Below, in pieces: positions 20,921 through 29,725 of a DNA stretch of 64,000 bases (positions within the stretch are counted from its first letter, which is position 1; each line of letters opens with the position of its first letter). The position numbers and the translations under genes are program-made. The notes below the pieces were generated by a model, which was not told the DNA's origin, ran no database searches, and worked only from the letters and a program-made list of their open reading frames with translations. Source of the DNA: Salinisphaera sp002433465. GTDB lineage: Bacteria; Pseudomonadota; Gammaproteobacteria; Nevskiales; Salinisphaeraceae. The stretch covers positions 1 through 64,000 of the forward strand of contig NZ_APNL01000020.1 in NCBI RefSeq assembly GCF_040361435.1, in the 5' to 3' direction.

Positions 20921-21628
20921 TCAAACCTCCAACCACTCCCGCCGCACGCTGTCGTCGGCCTCCAGGTCGGCCGGCGTGCCTTCGAACACGATCCGGCCGT
21001 GGCCCATCACATAGACCCGATGCGACACCCGCATGGCGATACTCAAACGCTGTTCGACCAGCAGCACGGAAATGCCCTTGTCGGCGATCGCGAGCAGAAA
21101 GTCGCCCACCTGGGAGACAATCTGCGGTGCCAGCCCCTCGGTGGGCTCGTCGATCATGATCAGCTTGGGGTCGCCCATCAGCGTGCGACACATGGTCAGC
21201 ATCTGTTGCTCGCCGCCGGAGAGCAGATCCGCCTTCACATCGGCGCGCTCGGACAGGCGCGGGAACAGTTCGTAGGCATCCTGTAGCGACCAGCCGGTTT
21301 TCGCGCCCACCTTCTTGACCCCCATTTCGAGGTTTTCCTTGGTGGTGAGCCCGGAAAAGATCAGCCGATCTTCCGGCACGTAGCCGATACCGCGGCGCGC
21401 CACCTGGTGCGACTTGAGCCCGGCTACCGATTCACCATCGAACTCGATCGTGCCGTGCGGCGCGACCAGGCCCATGATTGCCTTGCAGGTGGTTGAGCGG
21501 CCCACGCCGTTCCGCCCGAGCAGGCTCACGATCTCGCCGCGGCCCACCTTGAAATCCACCCCCTGGAGGACGTGGCTCTTGCCGTAATAGGCATGCAAAT
21601 CCTTGACTTCCAGCATATTCGCACTCAT
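20921..21628 (-). CDS. livF: HAAT ABC transporter ATPase 2, LivF-type with Arg in Walker A
   Basis: 235 residues from ATG 21628. The order of motifs is that of LivF: YVPEDRLIFSGLTTKENL, signature LLSGGEQQMLTMCRTLM, Walker B LIMIDEPTEGLAP and VEQRLSIAMRVSHRVYVMGHG. The Walker A motif reads GRNGVGRSTT, with Arg44 (codon CGC at 21497-21499) in place of the nearly invariant lysine that holds the beta and gamma phosphates of ATP. The frame is intact on both sides, so this is not a frameshift. Last gene of the second HAAT operon; its start is close behind the LivG stop. Confidence 0.88.
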   Translation of the reverse strand: MSANMLEVKDLHAYYGKSHVLQGVDFKVGRGEIVSLLGRNGVGRSTTCKAIMGLVAPHGTIEFDGESVAGLKSHQVARRGIGYVPEDRLIFSGLTTKENLEMGVKKVGAKTGWSLQDAYELFPRLSERADVKADLLSGGEQQMLTMCRTLMGDPKLIMIDEPTEGLAPQIVSQVGDFLLAIADKGISVLLVEQRLSIAMRVSHRVYVMGHGRIVFEGTPADLEADDSVRREWLEV

Positions 21629-21630
21629 CA

Positions 21631-22377
21631 CTAATGCGCCTCGCCCAGATAGGCTTCCTGAACCGCCGCGTTGGCGCGGATGGCTTCTGGCGTATCGCTG
21701 GCGATAATCTGCCCGTAAACGAGCACGCTGATGCGATCAGCCAGTTCGAATACCACCCCCATATCGTGCTCGACCATGAGCAGCGTCTTGTCCTGGGTGA
21801 CTTCGCTGATCATCGCCATCGTATGGTCGCGCTCGGCCAGGCCCATGCCCGCCGTGGGTTCGTCCAGCAGAATCACGTCCGCGCCGCCGGCAATGGTGGT
21901 CCCGATTTCCAGGGTGCGTTGCTCGGCATAGGTCAGCAGCGAGGCCGGCACATCGCGGCGCGCCGACAGACCCAGCCGTTCCAGCCATTGTTCGGCGGCC
22001 TCGTTGAGTGCAGCCTGGCGGCCAACCAGATGCCAGAACGAGTACTTGTAGCCCTGGGCCCAGAGCAGCGAGCAGCGCAGGTTTTCGAACACGGTCATGT
22101 TCTGGAACAGGTTGGTGATCTGAAAACTGCGGCTGAGCCCGCGCCGGTTGATCTGATGCGGCGCCAACCCGCTGATGCGCTTGCCGTGCAGCGCGATCTC
22201 GCCTTCGCTCGGGGTATAGCGACCGCTGATCAGGTTGAACAAGGTGGACTTGCCGGCCCCGTTCGGTCCGATGATGGCATGCCGCTCCCCCGGGGCCACG
22301 GCCAGATCCACGCCGCGAATGATCGGCGTTTCGCCAAAACGCTTGTGCACGTTCGCCAGTTTGAGTGCATCGCTCAT
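21631..22377 (-). CDS. livG: HAAT ABC transporter ATPase 2, LivG-type
   Basis: 248 residues from ATG 22377, whose ATGA overlaps the LivM stop by 4 nt; longer frames upstream are shadows. Walker A IIGPNGAGKSTLFNL (near 33-47), QITNLFQNMTVFENL, signature LLTYAEQRTLEIG and Walker B VILLDEPTAGMGLAE are present. The signature lacks the usual glycine pair (YAEQ instead of GGQ or YGQQ), as is frequent in LivG relatives. It provides the lysine-bearing ATP site next to the Arg-variant LivF. Confidence 0.9.
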   Translation of the reverse strand: MSDALKLANVHKRFGETPIIRGVDLAVAPGERHAIIGPNGAGKSTLFNLISGRYTPSEGEIALHGKRISGLAPHQINRRGLSRSFQITNLFQNMTVFENLRCSLLWAQGYKYSFWHLVGRQAALNEAAEQWLERLGLSARRDVPASLLTYAEQRTLEIGTTIAGGADVILLDEPTAGMGLAERDHTMAMISEVTQDKTLLMVEHDMGVVFELADRISVLVYGQIIASDTPEAIRANAAVQEAYLGEAH

Positions 22378-23654
22378 GTTTTCGCTCCCGTGGCCTGCAT
22401 CGATCGGTTCACCCCGGCCCAGCGGGCACGCACTACGCGGGCCGTCGCGAGCACGCCGGCGATGCCCACCGCCAGGCCCAGCAGTGCCACCAGCCACGAC
22501 CACAGGCTCGTGGCGTTGATCTGCATATAGAACAGCTCGATCGGGCTGGACGGGTCATAGGCCAGCGATAGCTGGTAGCCCATCTCGACCACCGCAACCA
22601 AACCGGCGATCGCCAGCAGTGCCGGCAGCAGAACCAGCAGATAGGACGGCAAGAGCCGCCAGAGCAAGCCCGCACGCCAGGGCGCGGCATGGGCATAGAT
22701 CACGCCGGCAATCCCGCCCGGCGCATACATCACCATGAACACGAACATGAGCCCGAAATAAAGGATCCAGCCTTCCGAGAAACCACTCAGCGCGGTATGC
22801 ATATAGGTCACCAGCACCGCGCCGATGATCGGCCCGAAGAACAGACCCACCCCGCCGATGAACGTCATCAGCAGCACAGCCCCCGACTGCACCAGCCCCA
22901 CGTTGGGCGCGGTCATGATCTCGAACATGATCGCGAACAGACCGCCCGCGATACCGGCAAAGAAGCCCGACAGCGAGAACTGGATGAAGCGAGCGATAGT
23001 GGTGTTGTAACCCACGAACTGGGCACGCTCGGGGTTGTCGCGTACCGCGTTGGAGATACGGCCCAGCGGCGTCTTGGTCAACAGATACATCGCCACCGCA
23101 GCAATCACCGTCCATGCCCCGATCAGGTAATAGACCTCGATCGACGGCCCGTAGCTGAAGCCGAACAGGGTGACGTCGGTCACGCGATTGCCGGAGATGC
23201 CGCTTTCACCGCCAAAGAAGTCGGTGAACATGTTGGCGCTGGACTCGACCATGGAGCCGATGCCCAGCGTGATCATGGCGAACGTCACGCCGGCCCGGCG
23301 GGTCGAGATCGAGCCAAAGATGATGCCGAAGGCCAGCCCGCCAACGCCGCCAACCAGCGGCATCAGCTCCAGCGGAAACTGCCAGACCTCGTCATTGACC
23401 GCCCGGATCGCATGCAGGGTGAAGAACCCGCCCAGGCCGAAATACACCGCATGCCCGAAGGAGAGCATGCCCGCCTGGCCCAGGAGCATGTTGTAGGACA
23501 GCGCGAAGATGATGAACACGCCCATCTGGCTCATCATCGAAATCGAGCTGCTCGAGGTGAAGATATAGGGCAGTACGACGATGACCAGCGCAAACAGCGC
23601 CCAGACGCCGATATGCCATAAAAGCGCCGTGCGCGAAGATTGGGAATGACTCAT
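22374..23654 (-). CDS. livM: HAAT ABC transporter permease 2, LivM-type, long form
   Basis: 426 residues, clearly longer than the roughly 300-350 of most LivM proteins. YNMLLGQAGMLSFGHAVYFGLGG near residues 54-76 is the LivM core and AVRDNPERAQFVGYNT the ATPase-contact loop. After the conserved YAPGGIAGVIY the chain continues for about 110 residues with at least two more hydrophobic segments, one after WRLLPSYLLVLLPALLA. Overlaps LivH by 4 nt upstream and LivG by 4 nt downstream. Confidence 0.88.
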   Translation of the reverse strand: MSHSQSSRTALLWHIGVWALFALVIVVLPYIFTSSSSISMMSQMGVFIIFALSYNMLLGQAGMLSFGHAVYFGLGGFFTLHAIRAVNDEVWQFPLELMPLVGGVGGLAFGIIFGSISTRRAGVTFAMITLGIGSMVESSANMFTDFFGGESGISGNRVTDVTLFGFSYGPSIEVYYLIGAWTVIAAVAMYLLTKTPLGRISNAVRDNPERAQFVGYNTTIARFIQFSLSGFFAGIAGGLFAIMFEIMTAPNVGLVQSGAVLLMTFIGGVGLFFGPIIGAVLVTYMHTALSGFSEGWILYFGLMFVFMVMYAPGGIAGVIYAHAAPWRAGLLWRLLPSYLLVLLPALLAIAGLVAVVEMGYQLSLAYDPSSPIELFYMQINATSLWSWLVALLGLAVGIAGVLATARVVRARWAGVNRSMQATGAKT

Positions 23655-24601
23655 GACTCGCGCGCCCCCATCAGCCCACGCGGGCGAAAGATCAGAATCA
23701 GCACCATCATCAGATAGGGCAGCATCTGGCCGATACGCGACAGATCGATATGGGCCAGCCCACCGGCGATGTTTGCACCGTCAAGCCCCAGCCCGACCGC
23801 AGCCAGCAGATCGGCAATGGAATAGTTCAGGCTTACGGCAAAGGTCGTCACCAGGCCGATGATCAGCGAGGCCGCAAGCGCGCCGCCGAGCGATCCCAGA
23901 CCGCCGAATACGACCACCACGAACACGATCGGCCCCATGGAAAACGCCATGCCCGGTTCGGTGATGTAGTAGTTGCCGGCCATCACCCCGGCCAGCCCCG
24001 CCAGGCCGGTACCGAAGGCGAATACCAGCGTAAAGATACGCGGCACGTCGTGCCCGAGCGCGCCCACCATTTCGGGATGCGATAGCGCTGCACGAATGAT
24101 CATGCCCACACGCGTACGCACCAGCAGCAGATAAATGGCCGCGAACATGGCGATGGCAACGAACAGGATGAACGCGCGATAAGCCGGGAAGCTGGTACCG
24201 AACAGCGTGAACAGGGTGAAATCGAGCGACGGCGGAATGGCGTAGTTGACCGGGATCTGGCCCCAGATCAGCACCACCAGCTCATCGATGACGTAGACCA
24301 GGCCAAAGGTCAGCAGCAGTTCAGCCACATGCCCATGCTTGTGCACGTTGCGCAGGCCGAAGCGCTCGGTAAGCGCGCCGAGAAACCCCACGAACAGGGG
24401 CGCGAGAATCAGCGCCACCCAGAAATTGGTATACGAGCTGATCGTATAGGCGCAGTAGGCGCCAAGCATGTAAAAGCTGGCATGGGCGAAGTTGAGCACG
24501 CCCATCATGCCGAAGATCAGCGTCAGGCCGCTGGCCAGCATGAACAGCAACATGCCGTAGAGCAGGCCGTTCAAGACCGAAAAAACAATGGATTCGAGCA
24601 T
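23651..24601 (-). CDS. livH: HAAT ABC transporter permease 2, LivH-type
   Basis: 316 residues from ATG 24601; the extension to a GTG at 24646 does not fit the family. VLNGLLYGMLLFMLASGL and FGMMGVLNFAHASFYMLGAY (residues 8 to 52) are the LivH opening, and the ATPase-contact loop is ALSHPEMVGALGHDVPR. It is preceded by a 136-bp gap containing a strong hairpin and overlaps LivM by ATGA. Confidence 0.9.
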   Translation of the reverse strand: MLESIVFSVLNGLLYGMLLFMLASGLTLIFGMMGVLNFAHASFYMLGAYCAYTISSYTNFWVALILAPLFVGFLGALTERFGLRNVHKHGHVAELLLTFGLVYVIDELVVLIWGQIPVNYAIPPSLDFTLFTLFGTSFPAYRAFILFVAIAMFAAIYLLLVRTRVGMIIRAALSHPEMVGALGHDVPRIFTLVFAFGTGLAGLAGVMAGNYYITEPGMAFSMGPIVFVVVVFGGLGSLGGALAASLIIGLVTTFAVSLNYSIADLLAAVGLGLDGANIAGGLAHIDLSRIGQMLPYLMMVLILIFRPRGLMGARES

Positions 24602-24652
24602 CACCGGGGACCCCGCGACGGCGAAATGGGAGAGCGTCGGGCGCACGAGGCA

Positions 24653-24670
24653 CCCGGCGCTTGCGCCGGG
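24653..24670 (-). promoter_or_regulatory. Intercistronic hairpin between binding protein and permease genes
   Basis: CCCGGCGC-TT-GCGCCGGG is an 18-bp perfect inverted repeat in the gap between the binding-protein stop and the LivH start, with further GCCGGC repeats beside it. There is no T run, so it is more likely an RNA-stability or partial-attenuation element that raises binding-protein output over permeases than a full terminator. Confidence 0.5.
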
Positions 24671-24737
24671 GCCCCGCCACCGTCATGCCGGCCGGCTGCA
24701 ACCGCACCGGCCGGCGATCAAGCGTGATCGCAGTTGA

Positions 24738-26006
24738 TCAGCTCGAGGGACGCTTCATTTCGCAGACGCTGTCGACCGCGGTACTGGCCGCATCGAGCTT
24801 GGCGTCCATGACCCAGCCCAGGCCGGTGCCTTCCGAGTCGTACTTGGGATAGTCTTCGGAGAAGGTCGAGATGAACAGCGGCTGGAGCAGCTGATGGTCC
24901 TGTTCGCGCATGGTCACCGTGCCGAACGGCGTTTCCATGGTCATGCCTTCCAGCGCACGGGCCACGGCCAGCGGCTCGGTACTGCCGGCCTTTTCCATGG
25001 CTTTTTGCAGCATGTCCATCTGCGTCTTGATACGCAGGTAGTAGAACTCGATACCGTCGTAGCGCTGCTCGAATTCCTCGAGAATTTCACGCAGTTCCGG
25101 CGCTTCGTAATCCTCGACCAGATTCTCCTGCCATTCGGTGAGCATCTTCACGTGCTCGGCACCCGCCTTGCCCAGGGCCGTGGGCGTGCCCAGACCGCCG
25201 GCATAGTAGGTGAACCAGTCCACATCCAGACCTGCCTGTGCACCGGCCTTGACCAGCAGCGACAGGTCGTTACCCCAGTTGCCGCTGATTACCGTATCCG
25301 CGCCGGAAGACTGAATCTGCGAGATATACGGCGAAAAGTCCTTCACCTTGCCGACCGGATGCAGCACATCGCCGACGATTTCGATATCCGGACGCTTCTC
25401 CTTGAGCATTTCCTTGGCGATACGCGAGATCGCCTGGCCATGCGAATAGTCCATGTTGATCAGGAAGACTTTCTTGATGTCGTCCTGCTCGGCCATGTAG
25501 TCGGTGATCGCCTGCAGCTTCATGGCGCTGTTGGCATCGAAACGAAAATGCCAGAACGAGCATTTCTCGCCGGTCAGGGCCGGGTCCACGGCCGCATAGT
25601 TCAAAAAGACCATGCGGTTGTCCGGGTTGCGGCGGTTATGCTTTTCCACGCCGTCCACCAGGGCCCCGCCCACGTGCGAGCCGTTGCCCTGGGTGATGTA
25701 GTGCACGCCTTCGTCCGCCGCCTCGCGCAGAATCTGCAGCGATTCCTGCGCGCTCGACTTGTTGTCGTAGCCGATGATCTCGACATCCTTGCCGAGAATG
25801 CCGCCGTCGGCGTTGATGCGCTCGGCCAGATACTTGAAGTGCTTTAGGCCGGCATCGCCCACGTTGGCGAACGGACCCGAGAGCGGATCGATATAGCCGA
25901 TCTTGATGGTGTCGTCAGCTGCGCTGCCAAGCGTTGGCACAGCCAGCGCCGCTGCAACCCCTACTGCCGCCACGGCCCGTCGCACGAGCCCCTTGTAGTG
26001 CTTCAT
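24738..26006 (-). CDS. HAAT-family ABC transporter, periplasmic substrate-binding protein 2
   Basis: 422 residues from ATG 26006, which follows a strong GGAGGAG site. The signal peptide (KHYKGLVRRAVAAVGVAAAL, cleavage after LGSA near residue 29) precedes DDTIKIGYIDPLSGPFANVG, a type-I binding-protein start. QGNGSHVGGALVDGVEKHN and FWHFRFDAN distinguish it from binding protein 1, so the two systems likely take different ligands. First gene of the operon to 20921; both operator types stand upstream at 26162-26197. Confidence 0.88.
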   Translation of the reverse strand: MKHYKGLVRRAVAAVGVAAALAVPTLGSAADDTIKIGYIDPLSGPFANVGDAGLKHFKYLAERINADGGILGKDVEIIGYDNKSSAQESLQILREAADEGVHYITQGNGSHVGGALVDGVEKHNRRNPDNRMVFLNYAAVDPALTGEKCSFWHFRFDANSAMKLQAITDYMAEQDDIKKVFLINMDYSHGQAISRIAKEMLKEKRPDIEIVGDVLHPVGKVKDFSPYISQIQSSGADTVISGNWGNDLSLLVKAGAQAGLDVDWFTYYAGGLGTPTALGKAGAEHVKMLTEWQENLVEDYEAPELREILEEFEQRYDGIEFYYLRIKTQMDMLQKAMEKAGSTEPLAVARALEGMTMETPFGTVTMREQDHQLLQPLFISTFSEDYPKYDSEGTGLGWVMDAKLDAASTAVDSVCEMKRPSS

Positions 26007-26161
26007 TGCGTCTCCTCCGGTTTGTTTTAGCGTGGCTTTTGCCACTTGTTATCGATGCCTGGCACATCGTGGAATTGAAACTAGCACCCTCTGATCGGCA
26101 ACGCCAACAGTATGTGCTGCATACCGCTATCTGCCCGACAACCCAATGCTCGCAACTGCTT

Positions 26162-26173
26162 GAACGATCGTTC
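26162..26173. promoter_or_regulatory. GAACGATCGTTC operator, copy 3
   Basis: Perfect copy in the divergent region between the binding-protein gene (start 26006, minus) and the SDR gene (start 26258, plus). Confidence 0.65.
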
Positions 26174-26182
26174 GCAATTTGC

Positions 26183-26197
26183 TGAAACACAGTTTCA
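26183..26197. promoter_or_regulatory. PsrA-like operator
   Basis: TGAAAC-aca-GTTTCA, perfect 15-bp inverted repeat, 9 bp from the GAACGATCGTTC site. The same 9-bp separation occurs at 10952/10962, with the order of motifs reversed relative to the coordinate axis. It could serve both divergent units. Confidence 0.6.
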
Positions 26198-26257
26198 TCA
26201 ACATTGACGCCCCCCGGGCCTTGTGTAGAATTCCACGCGCGATCAAAGGAGATAAAA

Positions 26258-27058
26258 ATGACAACGGCCGCGATTAAACGATTCGACAACCGCACGGTGA
26301 TCGTCACCGGTGCGGCCAGCGGCATCGGCCGCGCCAGCGCTATTCGCTTTGCCCAGGAGGGCGCCCGCGTGGTGCTTGTGGACCGCGAAGAAACCGCCCT
26401 GCAGGCGGTCATGAGCGAGCTTGCCGGTAGCGGTCACGAAATCGCTGCGCTGGATGTTCGCGACGAAGCTGCGGTCACCGCGCTGGCGGATCGGATCGCG
26501 GCCGAGCACGGCGCCATCCACGTCCTTTGCAACAATGCCGGCATCGCCGGCGGCGACTATGCCCCGGTGACCGATAACGATCTGGACACCTGGCGCGACG
26601 TGGTCGACGTGAATCTATTCGGAACCATGCATTTTACCCGCGCGGTCGGACGGCATATGCGTGATGCCGGCGCAGGCGCGATCGTGAACACCGCTTCGGT
26701 GGCCGGGGTGCGCTCGGGCGCGGGCGGCAATGCCTACAGCGCCTCGAAAGCCGCCGTGATCAACCTCACCCAGACCAGCGCCTGCGACCTAGGCCAGTAC
26801 AACGTCCGTGTGAACGCGGTCTGCCCGGGGCTGGTCAAGACCGGCATGACCAAGTCGGTATTCGACTATGCCGAAGCCAACGACAAGGCCCACAAACTCG
26901 GCGCGCGCTGCGAACTGCGTCGCTATGGCCGGCCGGAAGAGCTGGCCGCGGCGATCACGTTTCTTGCCAGCGACGACGCCAGCTTCATTACCGGCCAGGC
27001 GCTGCCGGTCGACGGCGGCAATACCGCCTCGCTGAACATGCCGGGCATGAAGGTCTGA
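26258..27058 (+). CDS. Short-chain dehydrogenase/reductase
   Basis: 266 residues from the ATG at 26258, set by AAGGAG eight nt upstream; the frame open to 26204 is not used. Cofactor motif TGAASGIGRAS near residue 17, Asp of VLVDREE favouring NAD, CNNAGIAGG, catalytic VNTASVAG and YSASKAAVI, and the C-terminal ITGQALPVDGG. Its promoter is shared with the transporter 2 operon and carries both palindromes, so it belongs to the same regulon. The substrate is not known; a hydroxyacyl-CoA or alcohol is plausible. Confidence 0.87.
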   Translation: MTTAAIKRFDNRTVIVTGAASGIGRASAIRFAQEGARVVLVDREETALQAVMSELAGSGHEIAALDVRDEAAVTALADRIAAEHGAIHVLCNNAGIAGGDYAPVTDNDLDTWRDVVDVNLFGTMHFTRAVGRHMRDAGAGAIVNTASVAGVRSGAGGNAYSASKAAVINLTQTSACDLGQYNVRVNAVCPGLVKTGMTKSVFDYAEANDKAHKLGARCELRRYGRPEELAAAITFLASDDASFITGQALPVDGGNTASLNMPGMKV

Positions 27059-27095
27059 TCGTGTTTCCCGTCATGTCGCATCGCCTGCAGTTGGC

Positions 27096-27109
27096 GCCAC
27101 CGCGGTGGC
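27096..27109. promoter_or_regulatory. 14-bp GC-rich palindrome upstream of ETF-QO
   Basis: GCCACCG-CGGTGGC is a perfect inverted repeat in the 188-bp gap between the SDR and the ETF-QO gene. It may be an operator or a hairpin closing the SDR transcript; there is no T run. Confidence 0.3.
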
Positions 27110-27246
27110 TCCATACGGGATGGCGATGCGTAAACATCGGTGCCATCATGGCGCCCTTCGCTCGTCGCCGAGTGCGAGTTGCCGTTTCCACCGACGGCGT
27201 ACGCGCTCACTAGTGGTGCGGCGAGCCAGCCGAGAGCAATAACGAT

Positions 27247-28896
27247 ATGAGTGAAGAAACAGAACGCGACGTCATGGAGTACGACGTACTCATCGTGGGC
27301 GCGGGCCCCGCGGGCCTGTCGGCCGCCTGCCGTCTCAAGCAGAAAAGCCCGGAACTGGAAGTCTGTATCGTCGAAAAAGGCTCCGAGGTCGGGGCCCATC
27401 TGCTGTCTGGCGCGGTCTTCGAGCCGCGCGCGCTTGACGAACTCTTCCCCGACTGGAAGGAAAAAGGCGCGCCGTTGAACGTGCCGGTCACGCGTGACGA
27501 AATCTATTTCTTCACCAGTGAAAGCAAGGCCACGAAGATGCCCAACGCCTTCGTGCCGGCACCGATGCACAACGAAGGCAACTATGTCATCTCGCTGGGC
27601 CAGCTCGGCCGCTGGCTGGGCGAACAGGCCGAAGCTCTGGGCGTGGAAATCTACCCCGGCTTCGCCGCGCAGACGCCTATCATCGAAGACGGCGTGGTCA
27701 AGGGCATCGTTACCGGCGAAATGGGCGTCGGCAAGAACGGCGAACCCAAGGACAGCCATGTCCCCGGCATGGAGCTGCGCGCCAAGTACACCTTCTTCAG
27801 CGAGGGCTGCCGTGGCCATATCGGCAAGCAGCTGATTCGCGAATTCGAGCTCGACAAGGACGTCGACCCGCAGCACTACGGCATCGGCCTCAAGGAAATC
27901 TGGGAAATCGACCCGGAGAAGCACGAGCCCGGCCTTGTGATTCACGGTGCCGGCTGGCCGATCCATCTGTCCGGCAGCGGCGGTTCCTTCCTGTATCACC
28001 TGGAAGACAACCGCGTGGCCGTCGGCCTGATCGTGGATCTGAACTACGAAAACCCCTATCTGTCGCCGTTCAAGGAATTCCAGCGCTTCAAGCACCACCC
28101 GAAGATCGCCCAGTATCTGGAAGGCGGCAAGCGCGTATCCTACGGCTCCCGTGCCATCACCAAGGGCGGACTCAATTCGCTGCCGAAGATGACCGTGCCC
28201 GGCGCGGTGCTGCTCGGCTGCGATGCCGGCACGCTGAACTTTGCCAAGATCAAAGGCAATCATACGGCCATGAAGTCCGGCATGCTCGCCGCCGAAGCCG
28301 CGGCCGAGGCACTGGCGGGCGGCGGCGAAGGCCATGACGAGCTCACCGGCTACACCGACGCCTTCAAGGCCAGCTGGGTTTACGAAGAGCTCTATGCCAG
28401 CCGCAACTTCGGCGCCTCGCTGCACAAGTTCGGTACCTTCAAGGGCGGCGCGCTCAACTATATCGAGCAGAACTGGTTCAAGGGCAAGGCACCGTGGAAC
28501 TTCCACGACACCACGCCCGACTATGCGGCCACCAAGCCGGCCGATCAGTGCACCGAGATCGAGTATCCCAAACCCGACGGCAAGCTATCGTTCGATATCC
28601 TGTCGTCGGTGCATCTGTCGAACACCGGCCACGAGGAAGACCAGCCCTGTCACCTCAAGCTGACCGACCCGTCGATCCCGATCGAGCACAATCTGCCCAA
28701 GTACGCAGAACCGGCCCAGCGCTATTGCCCGGCGGGCGTATACGAAGTGGTCAACGGCGACGACGGCAAGCCGCGCTTCCAGATCAACTTCGCCAACTGC
28801 GTACACTGCAAGACCTGCGATATCAAGGATCCGTCCCAGAACATCACCTGGGTGCCGCCGGAAGGCGGCGGCGGGCCGAAGTATTCGGCGATGTAG
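27247..28896 (+). CDS. Electron-transfer flavoprotein:ubiquinone oxidoreductase (ETF-QO)
   Basis: 549 residues, standard length. The FAD loop VGAGPAGLSAACRL is at about 16-29, the quinone and membrane-surface region follows, and the C-terminal ferredoxin-like part has CPAGVYE and INFANCVHCKTCDIKDP, whose cysteines bind one [4Fe-4S] cluster. It takes electrons from reduced ETF and passes them to the quinone pool at the inner membrane. Its place before etfB and etfA gives a full route for the acyl-CoA dehydrogenases of this window. Confidence 0.95.
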   Translation: MSEETERDVMEYDVLIVGAGPAGLSAACRLKQKSPELEVCIVEKGSEVGAHLLSGAVFEPRALDELFPDWKEKGAPLNVPVTRDEIYFFTSESKATKMPNAFVPAPMHNEGNYVISLGQLGRWLGEQAEALGVEIYPGFAAQTPIIEDGVVKGIVTGEMGVGKNGEPKDSHVPGMELRAKYTFFSEGCRGHIGKQLIREFELDKDVDPQHYGIGLKEIWEIDPEKHEPGLVIHGAGWPIHLSGSGGSFLYHLEDNRVAVGLIVDLNYENPYLSPFKEFQRFKHHPKIAQYLEGGKRVSYGSRAITKGGLNSLPKMTVPGAVLLGCDAGTLNFAKIKGNHTAMKSGMLAAEAAAEALAGGGEGHDELTGYTDAFKASWVYEELYASRNFGASLHKFGTFKGGALNYIEQNWFKGKAPWNFHDTTPDYAATKPADQCTEIEYPKPDGKLSFDILSSVHLSNTGHEEDQPCHLKLTDPSIPIEHNLPKYAEPAQRYCPAGVYEVVNGDDGKPRFQINFANCVHCKTCDIKDPSQNITWVPPEGGGGPKYSAM

Positions 28897-28978
28897 GCAC
28901 GGGCGCTACGGTTTGTTCGTCGAACGATGCCGTGGCGACCGATTGTTTTTAAAGACATAGCGACAAGAGAACCGACAC

Positions 28979-29725
28979 ATGAAAGTACTGGTGAGCGTCA
29001 AGCGCGCGATCGACTACAACGTGCGCATCCAGATCAAGCCGGACGGCTCCGGCGTCGTCGAGAACGGCGTCAAGCACAGCATGAACCCGTTCGACGAAAT
29101 CGCCGTCGAACAGGCCATGCGCTGGAAGGAAGCCGGCAGCGCGGATGAAGTCGTGGCCGTGACCATCGGCCCGGAAGCCGCCAAGGAACAGCTGCGCAGC
29201 GCGCTGGCCTTCGGCTGCGACCGCGCGATCCACGTCAAGACCGACGAGCCGGTACAGCCGCTCACCGCCGCACGCGTGTTCGAAGCGCTGGCCAAGAAGG
29301 AAGAGCCCAAGGTCTTTCTCATGGGCAAACAGGCCATCGACGACGATTCCAACCAGACCGGCCAGATGACCGCCGCCCTGCTGGAATGGCCGCAGGCGAC
29401 GTTCGCCTCCGAAATCGAACTCGACGGCGAAACCGCCAAGGTCACCCGCGAGATCGATGCCGGCCTGGAAACGCTGGATATCGACCTGCCCGGCGTGATC
29501 ACCGCCGACCTGCGTCTGAACGAGCCGCGCTATCTCAAGCTGCCGGACATCATGAAGGCGAAGAAGAAACCGATCGAAGACACCAGCCTCGACGACCTCG
29601 GCGTGGAACGCGCCGCGATGCTCGAAACCGTCAAGACCGTGGCCCCGCCGGAGCGTGGCGGCGGCATCAAGGTTGAATCGGTCGACGAACTGGTCAGCAA
29701 ACTCAAGGAAAAGGGCCTGCTATGA
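28979..29725 (+). CDS. etfB: Electron transfer flavoprotein, beta subunit
   Basis: 248 residues. It begins KVLVSVKRAIDYNVRIQI, with KHSMNPFDEIAVEQAMRWKE (37-56), the typical EtfB AMP-binding start, and GKQAIDDDSNQTGQMTAALL; the recognition-loop and C-terminal 'PDIMKAKKKPI' segment, where ETF docks to dehydrogenases, is present. It forms the heterodimer with EtfA, whose gene starts within its stop (4-nt overlap). Confidence 0.96.
   Translation: MKVLVSVKRAIDYNVRIQIKPDGSGVVENGVKHSMNPFDEIAVEQAMRWKEAGSADEVVAVTIGPEAAKEQLRSALAFGCDRAIHVKTDEPVQPLTAARVFEALAKKEEPKVFLMGKQAIDDDSNQTGQMTAALLEWPQATFASEIELDGETAKVTREIDAGLETLDIDLPGVITADLRLNEPRYLKLPDIMKAKKKPIEDTSLDDLGVERAAMLETVKTVAPPERGGGIKVESVDELVSKLKEKGLL

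Noticed and set aside
20859..22434. Similar 19-mers (GGCCCAGCGGGCA-like) at 20859 and 22416 as a mobile repeat
   Set aside because: Only two copies with one mismatch, one inside a gene end, and no inverted repeat or target duplication; chance or gene-end similarity is enough.
24653..24670. Hairpin before LivH2 as a full Rho-independent terminator
   Set aside because: No T run follows on the minus strand and the downstream genes need the same message.
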